NCBI GenBank assembly: GCA_003117195.1
Contig: BDSI01000068.1
Coordinates: forward strand, 124,001 to 188,000
From: Eudorina sp. 2006-703-Eu-15
Taxonomy: Eukaryota; Chlorophyta; Chlorophyceae; Chlamydomonadales; Volvocaceae
Length of the DNA: 64,000 nucleotides
Direction of reading: 5' to 3'
Shown in pieces: positions 33,073-46,278 of this stretch. The position numbers were made by a program, and so were the translations under genes. The notes under the pieces are model-generated. The model was not told the origin of the DNA. It searched no databases and worked only from the letters and a program-made list of their open reading frames with translations. Position 1 is the stretch's first letter. The number at the start of each line of letters is the position of its first letter.

Positions 33073-34648
33073 TCCGTGTGTATGCACTGACGCAATTGTA
33101 ACATGCCGTACAATACTGGAACAAACCTTCACAATGTTGGGCCATACGAGTCAAGCAGTCAAGCCTCACCGAATAAACAGGTTATGTCAACTTTCTACCA
33201 TCAGCACAAAAAATAGAGCCCTGAGGGTACCTTTTCGATATTAGATATTGTATTGGAAACAACGCATACATTATTTTAATGACAAACATGTTAATTTTTA
33301 ATGTTTGTTTAATTTATAAGAAAGGTTCCTTATCACAAGGACAACGGGAATTTGGTTATTGATAGCCAGGTAATGCCATAGCAGCAGAAGGCAAAAGCGC
33401 CGGGGCCATTATTACATTGTGATAAATCATATTGAGTACTGTGGACATGGCCTTACACATGGAGAGGCAGTCATGGTTCGATGTACAAACAGAGAACGGA
33501 ACCGGCATTCACACTTGTACAGGGTGCGCCAATGCGGGCCCGTTGATGAGGTTCACTGTAATGATGATCAAAATGCTCATGTATCATATTGACAAACACG
33601 AGAATATTACAAAAATAATGGTATGGTAACAATGATATAATGGTAACGATGATGATAACGACAATGATAATGATAGTGAATAAAGATAACTGCAATAACA
33701 ATCACAGTAAGCCGAACAAGCGTAATGCAAATATTACAAGTAATTTGTGTTAATATGATTATCATCTACACCGGCCGGCCGGGAACTGAAGATTGATGTA
33801 CTTCTAGTGAAATAAAAACCTGTGTATGCGCACGTCACCGACCAACACTCAAATAAATTTCAACGGAATCTTGACCGTGGTTTGTTCACGACACTGACAC
33901 GACGGGCACTGAATTTTCACAACACCAATGCACGACGGTGCGTGGTAGGTAACATATAATAGGTGGCTAGGCCTGCCGACATGTATCGCATTGCTGCATC
34001 TGGGCCGCCTGGGGATTGATCCACACCTAAATGGTCAACTGATACCAGTATCGGTATGAGCTATCTGGGCCTGTTGGAACACCCGGTCGGGATACGGGTC
34101 CACCTTGTAACGGTTACATACAATATCGGTGTCAGTGTTCGTATCTTATTTTAAGACTTTCGTCCGCATGGACGAAAGGGAGTAACTTTGGCCCGTTTCG
34201 TTCGTTGGCACCGGTGGACCAGCTGAAGACGGCCCGGCCTCACCACAATGTCACGCCAACGCCAGTGTTCACTACGATTACAGGCTCAAATCAATGGATT
34301 TGCTCGCTTTGGCGGACGAACAGGTCGGGTTTCGGGTCCTTTCGTCCGTTTGGCTGGTGGACGAACGCCGGCTTTCGGCCGGCATTTCGTTCGTTCGGCC
34401 GGACAATCGCGCCTTAAGCTGTTCGTCCAAAACGGCCCTTCGGGCCGCCGGTTCATCCGGACAACGAAGATACGAACACTGATCGGTGACCTGCATGAAA
34501 ATGAATGTGACCCCCAGCCAATAGCAGGATGTCTGTCTGTCCACACCCTTACCCTTACAACATCACACATCCACCATAAACATCTGAGAGCTTACAAGCC
34601 ATTCTCCAGCCATCCATAGCCCATGTCATCTCCGCCTCCTGTGTTGAT

Positions 34649-34720
34649 TGCCCACATTGAGGATTGAACTCAAGACCTTTCCCTTACGAAGGGAACGCTC
34701 TACCACTAAGCTATATAGGC
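34649..34720 (-). tRNA. tRNA-Thr(CGT), U10
   Basis: Identical to U1. Confidence 0.95.
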
Positions 34721-34771
34721 AATTTACAAGTGCACAGCAGACTTATGGGCGGTCTCGACGGGCTGGGTGAT

Positions 34772-34858
34772 CGATCACGATGGGACTCGAACCCACAATC
34801 TCCGCCTGCATCCCGGTCGTACCGGAGGGCGATGCCTTATCCATTAGGCCACGCGACC
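34772..34858 (-). tRNA. tRNA-Arg(CCG), right-hand intron form, U10
   Basis: Intron changed from TACGGCCGGGATGC to TACGACCGGGATGC; the CCGG that pairs with the anticodon is kept. T-loop intact. Confidence 0.92.
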
Positions 34859-35516
34859 CACATGCCAGTAGGACCGGGAGGCCCTCACCTTAGCCACTAC
34901 GCTTGAGTCACATCCACGCTTACCCGCCCAAAAGCGGGAAGGCATGGCCCATCTTCTTCCCTTCACGCATGCACATTTAGGATGTTGCTTTTTGTTGGTA
35001 AGCACGCATGGTACGCTCAGCTGGAATGTGACATGCATGTGACACCACTGTCGCGAGCAAGTATACGTATATGACCCTGACGCACCCGTATTTTTGCCAA
35101 TCATTTCTTGAACTTCACACAGGTGTTGGGTCAGAACCTACCCAGGAAATGATCACACGTCGTAAACCAATCACCAAATCGTTATCACACTGATGACATG
35201 CGGTACATCAGGTCGGGTGTACTGAAGACACTTGTATGTTGCGGAACCCCCATCAATGATTATATATTTTATCTTTTTAGTAATGATTTTACAGTGGACC
35301 GCTAGGGTCATCGGTGCCACCCGCAGCCTCCATCCTCACCACACCCTGCAAAAATCACAAAGGGCCGCCACATGGCATACATACCAGACAGACTCCACAA
35401 ACACGGGAGTCACACCGTACCTACGGACCAGCCATGGTCAAGTACACACCCCACGCTGTAGGAGCAGCATAGAAACTTACTATTCAGCCCCCGCAACACC
35501 CTTATGTAACCCATAT

Positions 35517-35568
35517 GAACTTGTTACAGACACACGTGTCCAGAACTTGTTACAGACACACGTGTCCA
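35517..35568. repeat. 26-bp tandem duplication downstream of tRNA-Trp
   Basis: GAACTTGTTACAGACACACG plus TGTCCA, twice in tandem (starts 35,517 and 35,543). U12 and U14-U18 have the same two copies, U13 a shortened second copy (near 43,463) and U11 a scrambled one (near 38,187). U1-U9 and U19 have a single copy. Confidence 0.9.
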
Positions 35569-35634
35569 ACTTTATATGGTCCGTGGCGCATACATAGTGA
35601 CATGTGTACCCAACCATCATTTGATCAGCCTCAG

Positions 35635-35716
35635 TGACCCGGGTGGGGATTGAACCCACAACCTTCGGATGGTCCCGTGTTTGGAATCCGACGCTCCACC
35701 ATTGAGCTACCAAGCC
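35635..35716 (-). tRNA. tRNA-Trp(CCA) with intron, U10
   Basis: Majority form, intact. Confidence 0.94.
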
Positions 35717-37292
35717 TCCGTGTGTATGCACTGACGCAATTGTAACATGCCGTACAATACTGGAACAAACCTTCACAATGTTGGGCCATACGAGTCAAGC
35801 AGTCAAGCCTCACCGAATAAACAGGTTATGTCAACTTTCTACCATCAGCACAAAAAATAGAGCCCTGAGGGTACCTTTTCGATATTAGATATTGTATTGG
35901 AAACAACGCATACATTATTTTAATGACAAACATGTTAATTTTTAATGTTTGTTTAATTTATAAGAAAGGTTCCTTATCACAAGGACAACGGGAATTTGGT
36001 TATTGATAGCCAGGTAATGCCATAGCAGCAGAAGGCAAAAGCGCCGGGGCCATTATTACATCGTGATAAATCATATTGAGTACTGTGGACATGGCCTTAC
36101 ACATGGAGAGGCAGTCATGGTTCGATGTACAAACAGAGAACGGAACCGGCATTCACACTTGTACAGGGTGCGCCAATGCGGGCCCGTTGATGAGGTTCAC
36201 TGTAATGATGATCAAAATGCTCATGTATCATATTGACAAACACGAGAATATTACAAAAATAATGGTATGGTAACAATGATATAATGGTAACGATGATGAT
36301 AACGACAATGATAATGATAGTGAATAAAGATAACTGCAATAACAATCACAGTAAGCCGAACAAGCGTAATGCAAATATTACAAGTAATTTGTGTTAATAT
36401 GATTATCATCTACACCGGCCGGCCGGGAACTGAAGATTGATGTACTTCTAGTGAAATAAAAACCTGTGTATGCGCACGTCACCGACCAACACTCAAATAA
36501 ATTTCAACGGAATCTTGACCGTGGTTTGTTCACGACACTGACACGACGGGCACTGAATTTTCACAACACCAATGCACGACGGTGCGTGGTAGGTAACATA
36601 TAATAGGTGGCTAGGCCTGCCGACATGTATCGCATTGCTGCATCTGGGCCGCCTGGGGATTGATCCACACCTAAATGGTCAACTGATACCAGTATCGGTA
36701 TGAGCTATCTGGGCCTGTTGGAACACCCGGTCGGGATACGGGTCCACCTTGTAACGGTTACATACAATATCGGTGTCAGTGTTCGTATCTTATTTTAAGA
36801 CTTTCGTCCGCATGGACGAAAGGGAGTAACTTTGGCCCGTTTCGTTCGTTGGCACCGGTGGACCAGCTGAAGACGGCCCGGCCTCACCACAATGTCACGC
36901 CAACGCCAGTGTTCACTACGATTACAGGCTCAAATCAATGGATTTGCTCGCTTTGGCGGACGAACAGGTCGGGTTTCGGGTCCTTTCGTCCGTTTGGCTG
37001 GTGGACGAACGCCGGCTTTCGGCCGGCATTTCGTTCGTTCGGCCGGACAATCGCGCCTTAAGCTGTTCGTCCAAAACGGCCCTTCGGGCCGCCGGTTCAT
37101 CCGGACAACGAAGATACGAACACTGATCGGTGACCTGCATGAAAATGAATGTGACCCCCAGCCAATAGCAGGATGTCTGTCTGTCCACACCCTTACCCTT
37201 ACAACATCACACATCCACCATAAACATCTGAGAGCTTATAAGCCATTCTCCAGCCATCCATAGCCCATGTCATCTCCGCCTCCTGTGTTGAT

Positions 37293-37364
37293 TGCCCACA
37301 TTGAGGATTGAACTCAAGACCTTTCCCTTACGAAGGGAACGCTCTACCACTAAGCTATGTAGGC
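37293..37364 (-). tRNA. tRNA-Thr(CGT), acceptor variant, U11
   Basis: Acceptor GCCTACA in place of GCCTATA. The sixth pair changes from T-G to C-G, which strengthens the stem. Confidence 0.93.
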
Positions 37365-37415
37365 AATTTACAAGTGCACAGCAGACTTATGGGCGGTCTC
37401 GACGGGCTGGGTGAT

Positions 37416-37502
37416 CGATCACGATGGGACTCAAACCCACAATCTCCGCCTGCATCCCGGTCGTACCGGAGGGCGATGCCTTATCCATTAGGCCACGCGA
37501 CC
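37416..37502 (-). tRNA. tRNA-Arg(CCG), box B variant, U11
   Basis: Right-hand intron form combined with the T-loop change C56 to T. It stands alone among right-hand units, so the change either arose again or was transferred from the left block. Confidence 0.8.
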
Positions 37503-38265
37503 CACATGCCAGTAGGACCGGGAGGCCCTCAGCTTAGCCACTACGCTTGAGTCACATCCACGCTTACCCGCCCAAAAGCGGGAAGGCATGGCCCATCTTC
37601 TTCCCTTCACGCATGCACATTTAGGATGTTGCTTTTTGTTGGTAAGCACGCATGGTACGCTCAGCTGGAATGTGACATGCATGTGACACCACTGTCGCGA
37701 GCAAGTATACGTATATGACCCTGACGCACCCGTATTTTTGCCAATCATTTCTTGAACTTCACACAGGTGTTGGGTCAGAACCTACCCAGGAAATGATCAC
37801 ACGTCGTAAACCAATCACCAAATCGTTATCACACTGATGACATGCGGTACATCAGGTCGGGTGTACTGAAGACACTTGTATGTTGCGGAACCCCCATCAA
37901 TGATTATATATTTTATCTTTTAGTAATGATTTTACAGTGGACCGCTAGGGTCATCGGTGCCACCCGCAGCCTCCATCCTCACCACACCCTGCAAAAATCA
38001 CAAAGGGCCGCCACATGGCATACATACCAGACAGACTCCACAAACACGGGAGTCACACCGTACCTACGGACCAGCCATGGTCAAGTACACACCCCACGCT
38101 GTAGGAGCAGCATAGAAACTTACTATTCAGCCCCCGCAACACCCTTATGTAACCCATATGAACTTGTTACAGACACACGTGTCCAAACTTGTTACAGTTC
38201 ACTTATATGGTCCGTGGCGCATACATAGTGACATGTGTACCCAACCATCATTTGATCAGCCTCAG

Positions 38266-38347
38266 TGACCCGGGTGGGGATTGAACCCACAACCTTCGGA
38301 TGGTCCCGTGTTTGGAATCCGACGCTCCACCATTGAGCTACCAAGCC
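38266..38347 (-). tRNA. tRNA-Trp(CCA) with intron, U11
   Basis: Majority form, intact. Confidence 0.94.
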
Positions 38348-39923
38348 TCCGTGTGTATGCACTGACGCAATTGTAACATGCCGTACAATACTGGAACAAA
38401 CCTTCACAATGTTGGGCCATACGAGTCAAGCAGTCAAGCCTCACCGAATAAACAGGTTATGTCAACTTTCTACCATCAGCACAAAAAATAGAGCCCTAAG
38501 GGTACCTTTTCGATATTAGATATTGTATTGGAAACAACGCATACATTATTTTAATGACAAACATGTTAATTTTTAATGTTTGTTTAATTTATAAGAAAGG
38601 TTCCTTATCACAAGGACAACGGGAATTTGGTTATTGATAGCCAGGTAATGCCATAGCAGCAGAAGGCAAAAGCGCCGGGGCCATTATTACATTGTGATAA
38701 ATCATATTGAGTACTGTGGACATGGCCTTACACATGGAGAGGCAGTCATGGTTCGATGTACAAACAGAGAACGGAACCGGCATTCACACTTGTACAGGGT
38801 GCGCCAATGCGGGCCCATTGATGAGGTTCACTGTAATGATGATCAAAATGCTCATGTATCATATTGACAAACACGAGAATATTACAAAAATAATGGTATG
38901 GTAACAATGATATAATGGTAACGATGATGATAACGACAATGATAATGATAGTGAATAAAGATAACTGCAATAACAATCACAGTAAGCCGAACAAGCGTAA
39001 TGCAAATATTACAAGTAATTTGTGTTAATATGATTATCATCTACACCGGCCGGCCGGGAACTGAAGATTGATGTACTTCTAGTGAAATAAAAACCTGTGT
39101 ATGCGCACGTCACCGACCAACACTCAAATAAATTTCAACGGAATCTTGACCGTGGTTTGTTCACGACACTGACACGACGGGCACTGAATTTTCACAACAC
39201 CAATGCACGACGGTGCGTGGTAGGTAACATATAATAGGTGGCTAGGCCTGCCGACATGTATCGCATTGCTGCATCTGGGCCGCCTGGGGATTGATCCACA
39301 CCTAAATGGTCAACTGATACCAGTATCGGTATGAGCTATCTGGGCCTGTTGGAACACCCGGTCGGGATACGGGTCCACCTTGTAACGGTTACATACAATA
39401 TCGGTGTCAGTGTTCGTATCTTATTTTAAGACTTTCGTCCGCATGGACGAAAGGGAGTAACTTTGGCCCGTTTCGTTCGTTGGCACCGGTGGACCAGCTG
39501 AAGACGGCCCGGCCTCACCACAATGTCACGCCAACGCCAGTGTTCACTACGATTACAGGCTCAAATCAATGGATTTGCTCGCTTTGGCGGACGAACAGGT
39601 CGGGTTTCGGGTCCTTTCGTCCGTTTGGCTGGTGGACGAACGCCGGCTTTCGGCCGGCATTTCGTTCGTTCGGCCGGACAATCGCGCCTTAAGCTGTTCG
39701 TCCAAAACGGCCCTTCGGGCCGCCGGTTCATCCGGACAACGAAGATACGAACACTGATCGGTGACCTGCATGAAAATGAATGTGACCCCCAGCCAATAGC
39801 AGGATGTCTGTCTGTCCACACCCTTACCCTTACAACATCACACATCCACCATAAACATCTGAGAGCTTATAAGCCATTCTCCAGCCGTCCATAGCCCATG
39901 TCATCTCCGCCTCCTGTGTTGAT

Positions 39924-39995
39924 TGCCCACATTGAGGATTGAACTCAAGACCTTTCCCTTACGAAGGGAACGCTCTACCACTAAGCTATATAGGC
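39924..39995 (-). tRNA. tRNA-Thr(CGT), U12
   Basis: Identical to U1. Confidence 0.95.
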
Positions 39996-40046
39996 AATTT
40001 ACAAGTGCACAGCAGACTGATGGGCGGTCTCGACGGGCTGGGTGGT

Positions 40047-40133
40047 CGATCACGATGGGACTCGAACCCACAATCTCCGCCTGCATCCCGGTCGTACCGG
40101 AGGGCGATGCCTTATCCATTAGGCCACGCGACC
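40047..40133 (-). tRNA. tRNA-Arg(CCG), right-hand intron form, U12
   Basis: As U10, with intact T-loop. Confidence 0.92.
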
Positions 40134-40910
40134 CACATGCCATTAGGACCGGGAGGCCCTCACCTTAGCCACTACGCTTGAGTCACATCCACGCTTACCC
40201 GCCCAAAAGCGGGAAGGCATGGCCCATCTTCTTCCCTTCACGCATGCACATTTAGGATGTTGCTTTTTGTTGGTAAGCACGCATGGTACGCTCAGCTGGA
40301 ATGTGACATGCATGTGACACCACTGTCGCGAGCAAGTATACGTATATGACCCTGACGCACCCGTATTTTTGCCAATCATTTCTTGAACTTCACACAGGTG
40401 TTGGGTCAGAACCTACCCAGGAAATGATCACACGTCGTAAACCAATCACCAAATCGTTATCACACTGATGACATGCGGTACATCAGGTCGGGTGTACTGA
40501 AGACACTTGTATGTTGCGGAACCCCCATCAATGATTATATATTTTATCTTTATAGTAATGATTTTACAGTGGACCGCTAGGGTCATCGGTGCCACCCGCA
40601 GCCTCCATCCTCACCACACCCTGCAAAAATCACAAAGGGCCGCCACATGGCATACATACCAGACAGACTCCACAAACACGGGAGTCACACCGTACCTACG
40701 GACCAGCCATGGTCAAGTACACACCCCACGCTGTAGGAGCAGCATAGAAACTTACTATTCAGCCCCCGCAACACCCTTATGTAACCCATATGAACTTGTT
40801 ACAGACACACGTGTCCAGAACTTGTTACAGACACACGTGTCCAACTTTCATATGGTCCGTGGCGCATACATAGTGACATGTGTACCCAACCATCATTTGA
40901 TCAGCCTCAG

Positions 40911-40992
40911 TGACCCGGGTGGGGATTGAACCCACAACCTTCGGATGGTCCCGTGTTTGGAATCCGACGCTCCACCATTGAGCTACCAAGCC
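40911..40992 (-). tRNA. tRNA-Trp(CCA) with intron, U12
   Basis: Majority form, intact. Confidence 0.94.
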
Positions 40993-42568
40993 TCCGTGTG
41001 TATGCACTGACGCAATTGTAACATGCCGTACAATACTGGAACAAACCTTCACAATGTTGGGCCATACGAGTCAAGCAGTCAAGCCTCACCGAATAAACAG
41101 GTTATGTCAACTTTCTACCATCAGCACAAAAAATAGAGCCCTGAGGGTACCTTTTCGATATTAGATATTGTATTGGAAACAACGCATACATTATTTTAAT
41201 GACAAACATGTTAATTTTTAATGTTTGTTTAATTTATAAGAAAGGTTCCTTATCACAAGGACAACGGGAATTTGGTTATTGATAGCCAGGTAATGCCATA
41301 GCAGCAGAAGGCAAAAGCGCCGGGGCCATTATTACATTGTGATAAATCATATTGAGTACTGTGGACATGGCCTTACACATGGAGAGGCAGTCATGGTTCG
41401 ATGTACAAACAGAGAACGGAACCGGCATTCACACTTGTACAGGGTGCGCCAATGCGGGCCCATTGATGAGGTTCACTGTAATGATGATCAAAATGCTCAT
41501 GTATCATATTGACAAACACGAGAATATTACAAAAATAATGGTATGGTAACAATGATATAATGGTAACGATGATGATAACGACAATGATAATGATAGTGAA
41601 TAAAGATAACTGCAATAACAATCACAGTAAGCCGAACAAGCGTAATGCAAATATTACAAGTAATTTGTGTTAATATGATTATCATCTACACCGGCCGGCC
41701 GGGAACTGAAGATTGATGTACTTCTAGTGAAATAAAAACCTGTGTATGCGCACGTCACCGACCAACACTCAAATAAATTTCAACGGAATCTTGACCGTGG
41801 TTTGTTCACGACACTGACACGACGGGCACTGAATTTTCACAACACCAATGCACGACGGTGCGTGGTAGGTAACATATAATAGGTGGCTAGGCCTGCCGAC
41901 ATGTATCGCATTGCTGCATCTGGGCCGCCTGGGGATTGATCCACACCTAAATGGTCAACTGATACCAGTATCGGTATGAGCTATCTGGGCCTGTTGGAAC
42001 ACCCGGTCGGGATACGGGTCCACCTTGTAACGGTTACATACAATATCGGTGTCAGTGTTCGTATCTTATTTTAAGACTTTCGTCCGCATGGACGAAAGGG
42101 AGTAACTTTGGCCCGTTTCGTTCGTTGGCACCGGTGGACCAGCTGAAGACGGCCCGGCCTCACCACAATGTCACGCCAACGCCAGTGTTCACTACGATTA
42201 CAGGCTCAAATCAATGGATTTGCTCGCTTTGGCGGACGAACAGGTCGGGTTTCGGGTCCTTTCGTCCGTTTGGCTGGTGGACGAACGCCGGCTTTCGGCC
42301 GGCATTTCGTTCGTTCGGCCGGACAATCGCGCCTTAAGCTGTTCGTCCAAAACGGCCCTTCGGGCCGCCGGTTCATCCGGACAACGAAGATACGAACACT
42401 GATCGGTGACCTGCATGAAAATGAATGTGACCCCCAGCCAATAGCAGGATGTCTGTCTGTCCACACCCTTACCCTTACAACATCACACATCCACCATAAA
42501 CATCTGAGAGCTTATAAGCCATTCTCCAGCCGTCCATAGCCCATGTCATCTCCGCCTCCTGTGTTGAT

Positions 42569-42640
42569 TGCCCACATTGAGGATTGAACTCAAGACCTTT
42601 CCCTTACGAAGGGAACGCTCTACCACTAAGCTATATAGGC
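42569..42640 (-). tRNA. tRNA-Thr(CGT), U13
   Basis: Identical to U1. Confidence 0.95.
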
Positions 42641-42691
42641 AATTTACAAGTGCACAGCAGACTGATGGGCGGTCTCGACGGGCTGGGTGGT

Positions 42692-42778
42692 CGATCACGA
42701 TGGGACTCGAACCCACAATCTCCGCCTGCATCCCGGTCGTACCGGAGGGCGATGCCTTATCCATTAGGCCACGCGACC
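42692..42778 (-). tRNA. tRNA-Arg(CCG), right-hand intron form, U13
   Basis: As U12. Confidence 0.92.
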
Positions 42779-43551
42779 CACATGCCATTAGGACCGGGAG
42801 GCCCTCACCTTAGCCACTACGCTTGAGTCACATCCACGCTTACCCGCCCAAAAGCGGGAAGGCATGGCCCATCTTCTTCCCTTCACGCATGCACATTTAG
42901 GATGTTGCTTTTTGTTGGTAAGCACGCATGGTACGCTCAGCTGGAATGTGACATGCATGTGACACCACTGTCGCGAGCAAGTATACGTATATGACCCTGA
43001 CGCACCCGTATTTTTGTCAATCATTTCTTGAACTTCACACAGGTGTTGGGTCAGAACCTACCCAGGAAATGATCACACGTCGTAAACCAATCACCAAATC
43101 GTTATCACACTGATGACATGCGGTACATCAGGTCGGGTGTACTGAAGACACTTGTATGTTGCGGAACCCCCATCAATGATTATATATTTTATCTTTATAG
43201 TAATGATTTTACAGTGGACCGCTAGGGTCATCGGTGCCACCCGCAGCCTCCATCCTCACCACACCCTGCAAAAATCACAAAGGGCCGCCACATGGCATAC
43301 ATACCAGACAGACTCCACAAACACGGGAGTCACACCGTACCTACGGACCAGCCATGGTCAAGTACACACCCCACGCTGTAGGAGCAGCATAGAAACTTAC
43401 TATTCAGCCCCCGCAACACCCTTACGTAACCCATATGAACTTGTTACAGACACACGTGTCCAGAACTTGTTACAGACGTGTCCAACTTTCATATGGTCCG
43501 TGGCGCATACATAGTGACATGTGTACCCAACCATCATTTGATCAGCCTCAG

Positions 43552-43633
43552 TGACCCGGGTGGGGATTGAACCCACAACCTTCGGATGGTCCCGTGTTTG
43601 GAATCCGACGCTCCACCATTGAGCTACCAAGCC
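43552..43633 (-). tRNA. tRNA-Trp(CCA) with intron, U13
   Basis: Majority form, intact. Confidence 0.94.
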
Positions 43634-45209
43634 TCCGTGTGTATGCACTGACGCAATTGTAACATTCCGTACAATACTGGAACAAACCTTCACAATGTTG
43701 GGCCATACGAGTCAAGCAGTCAAGCCTCACCGAATAAACAGGTTATGTCAACTTTCTACCATCAGCACAAAAAATAGAGCCCTAAGGGTACCTTTTCGAT
43801 ATTAGATATTGTATTGGAAACAACGCATACATTATTTTAATGACAAACATGTTAATTTTTAATGTTTGTTTAATTTATAAGAAAGGTTCCTTATCACAAG
43901 GACAACGGGAATTTGGTTATTGATAGCCAGGTAATGCCATAGCAGCAGAAGGCAAAAGCGCCGGGGCCATTATTACATTGTGATAAATCATATTGAGTAC
44001 TGTGGACATGGCCTTACACATGGAGAGGCAGTCATGGTTCGATGTACAAACAGAGAACGGAACCGGCATTCACACTTGTACAGGGTGCGCCAATGCGGGC
44101 CCGTTGATGAGGTTCACTGTAATGATGATCAAAATGCTCATGTATCATATTGACAAACACGAGAATATTACAAAAATAATGGTATGGTAACAATGATATA
44201 ATGGTAACGATGATGATAACGACAATGATAATGATAGTGAATAAAGATAACTGCAATAACAATCACAGTAAGCCGAACAAGCGTAATGCAAATATTACAA
44301 GTAATTTGTGTTAATATGATTATCATCTACACCGGCCGGCCGGGAACTGAAGATTGATGTACTTCTAGTGAAATAAAAACCTGTGTATGCGCACGTCACC
44401 GACCAACACTCAAATAAATTTCAACGGAATCTTGACCGTGGTTTGTTCACGACACTGACACGACGGGCACTGAATTTTCACAACACCAATGCACGACGGT
44501 GCGTGGTAGGTAACATATAATAGGTGGCTAGGCCTGCCGACATGTATCGCATTGCTGCATCTGGGCCGCCTGGGGATTGATCCACACCTAAATGGTCAAC
44601 TGATACCAGTATCGGTATGAGCTATCTGGGCCTGTTGGAACACCCGGTCGGGATACGGGTCCACCTTGTAACGGTTACATACAATATCGGTGTCAGTGTT
44701 CGTATCTTATTTTAAGACTTTCGTCCGCATGGACGAAAGGGAGTAACTTTGGCCCGTTTCGTTCGTTGGCACCGGTGGACCAGCTGAAGACGGCCCGGCC
44801 TCACCACAATGTCACGCCAACGCCAGTGTTCACTACGATTACAGGCTCAAATCAATGGATTTGCTCGCTTTGGCGGACGAACAGGTCGGGTTTCGGGTCC
44901 TTTCGTCCGTTTGGCTGGTGGACGAACGCCGGCTTTCGGCCGGCATTTCGTTCGTTCGGCCGGACAATCGCGCCTTAAGCTGTTCGTCCAAAACGGCCCT
45001 TCGGGCCGCCGGTTCATCCGGACAACGAAGATACGAACACTGATCGGTGACCTGCATGAAAATGAATGTGACCCCCAGCCAATAGCAGGATGTCTGTCTG
45101 TCCACACCCTTACCCTTACAACATCACACATCCACCATAAACATCTGAGAGCTTATAAGCCATTCTCCAGCCGTCCATAGCCCATGTCATCTCCGCCTCC
45201 TGTGTTGAT

Positions 45210-45281
45210 TGCCCACATTGAGGATTGAACTCAAGACCTTTCCCTTACGAAGGGAACGCTCTACCACTAAGCTATATAGGC
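45210..45281 (-). tRNA. tRNA-Thr(CGT), U14
   Basis: Identical to U1. Confidence 0.95.
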
Positions 45282-45332
45282 AATTTACAAGTGCACAGCA
45301 GACTGATGGGCGGTCTCGACGGGCTGGGTGGT

Positions 45333-45419
45333 CGATCACGATGGGACTCGAACCCACAATCTCCGCCTGCATCCCGGTCGTACCGGAGGGCGATGCCTTA
45401 TCCATTAGGCCACGCGACC
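45333..45419 (-). tRNA. tRNA-Arg(CCG), right-hand intron form, U14
   Basis: As U12. Confidence 0.92.
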
Positions 45420-46196
45420 CACATGCCATTAGGACCGGGAGGCCCTCACCTTAGCCACTACGCTTGAGTCACATCCACGCTTACCCGCCCAAAAGCGGGA
45501 AGGCATGGCCCATCTTCTTCCCTTCACGCATGCACATTTAGGATGTTGCTTTTTGTTGGTAAGCACGCATGGTACGCTCAGCTGGAATGTGACATGCATG
45601 TGACACCACTGTCGCGAGCAAGTATACGTATATGACCCTGACGCACCCGTATTTTTGTCAATCATTTCTTGAACTTCACACAGGTGTTGGGTCAGAACCT
45701 ACCCAGGAAATGATCACACGTCGTAAACCAATCACCAAATCGTTATCACACTGATGACATGCGGTACATCAGGTCGGGTGTACTGAAGACACTTGTATGT
45801 TGCGGAACCCCCATCAATGATTATATATTTTATCTTTATAGTAATGATTTTACAGTGGACCGCTAGGGTCATCGGTGCCACCCGCAGCCTCCATCCTCAC
45901 CACACCCTGCAAAAATCACAAAGGGCCGCCACATGGCATACATACCAGACAGACTCCACAAACACGGGAGTCACACCGTACCTACGGACCAGCCATGGTC
46001 AAGTACACACCCCACGCTGTAGGAGCAGCATAGAAACTTACTATTCAGCCCCCGCAACACCCTTATGTAACCCATATGAACTTGTTACAGACACACGTGT
46101 CCAGAACTTGTTACAGACACACGTGTCCAACTTTCATATGGTCCGTGGCGCATACATAGTGACATGTGTACCCAACCATCATTTGATCAGCCTCAG

Positions 46197-46278
46197 TGAC
46201 CCGGGTGGGGATTGAACCCACAACCTTCGGATGGTCCCGTGTTTGGAATCCGACGCTCCACCATTGAGCTACCAAGCC
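46197..46278 (-). tRNA. tRNA-Trp(CCA) with intron, U14
   Basis: Majority form, intact. Confidence 0.94.

Larger units (their letters stand above)
23897..33395. repeat. Array unit U9 (9,499 bp, split by an LTR retrotransposon and TIR elements)
   Basis: One unit interrupted twice: by the LTR retrotransposon at 24,966-29,806, in the motif block, and by a pair of TIR elements at 30,611-32,457, between tRNA-Arg and tRNA-Trp. Without these the unit is of standard length and order. Confidence 0.94.
33396..36039. repeat. Array unit U10 (2,644 bp, short form)
   Basis: First unit of the right-hand sub-family. It lacks 156 bp of the motif block (junction TTGGC/ACCGGTGG near 34,207) and has the 26-bp duplication before tRNA-Trp. 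Shared sub-family markers include CTGCCGACATG and GGGCCTGTTGG in the first spacer. Confidence 0.95.
36040..38670. repeat. Array unit U11 (2,631 bp, short form)
   Basis: Short form with an irregular second copy of the 26-bp repeat (ACTTGTTACAGTTCACTTATATGG near 38,186), which explains most of its length difference from U10. Confidence 0.95.
38671..41315. repeat. Array unit U12 (2,645 bp, short form)
   Basis: Short form with the 26-bp duplication (40,792-40,843) and no insertion. Confidence 0.95.
41316..43956. repeat. Array unit U13 (2,641 bp, short form)
   Basis: Short form; the second 26-bp repeat copy has lost four bases (ACAGACGTGTCC). Confidence 0.95.
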
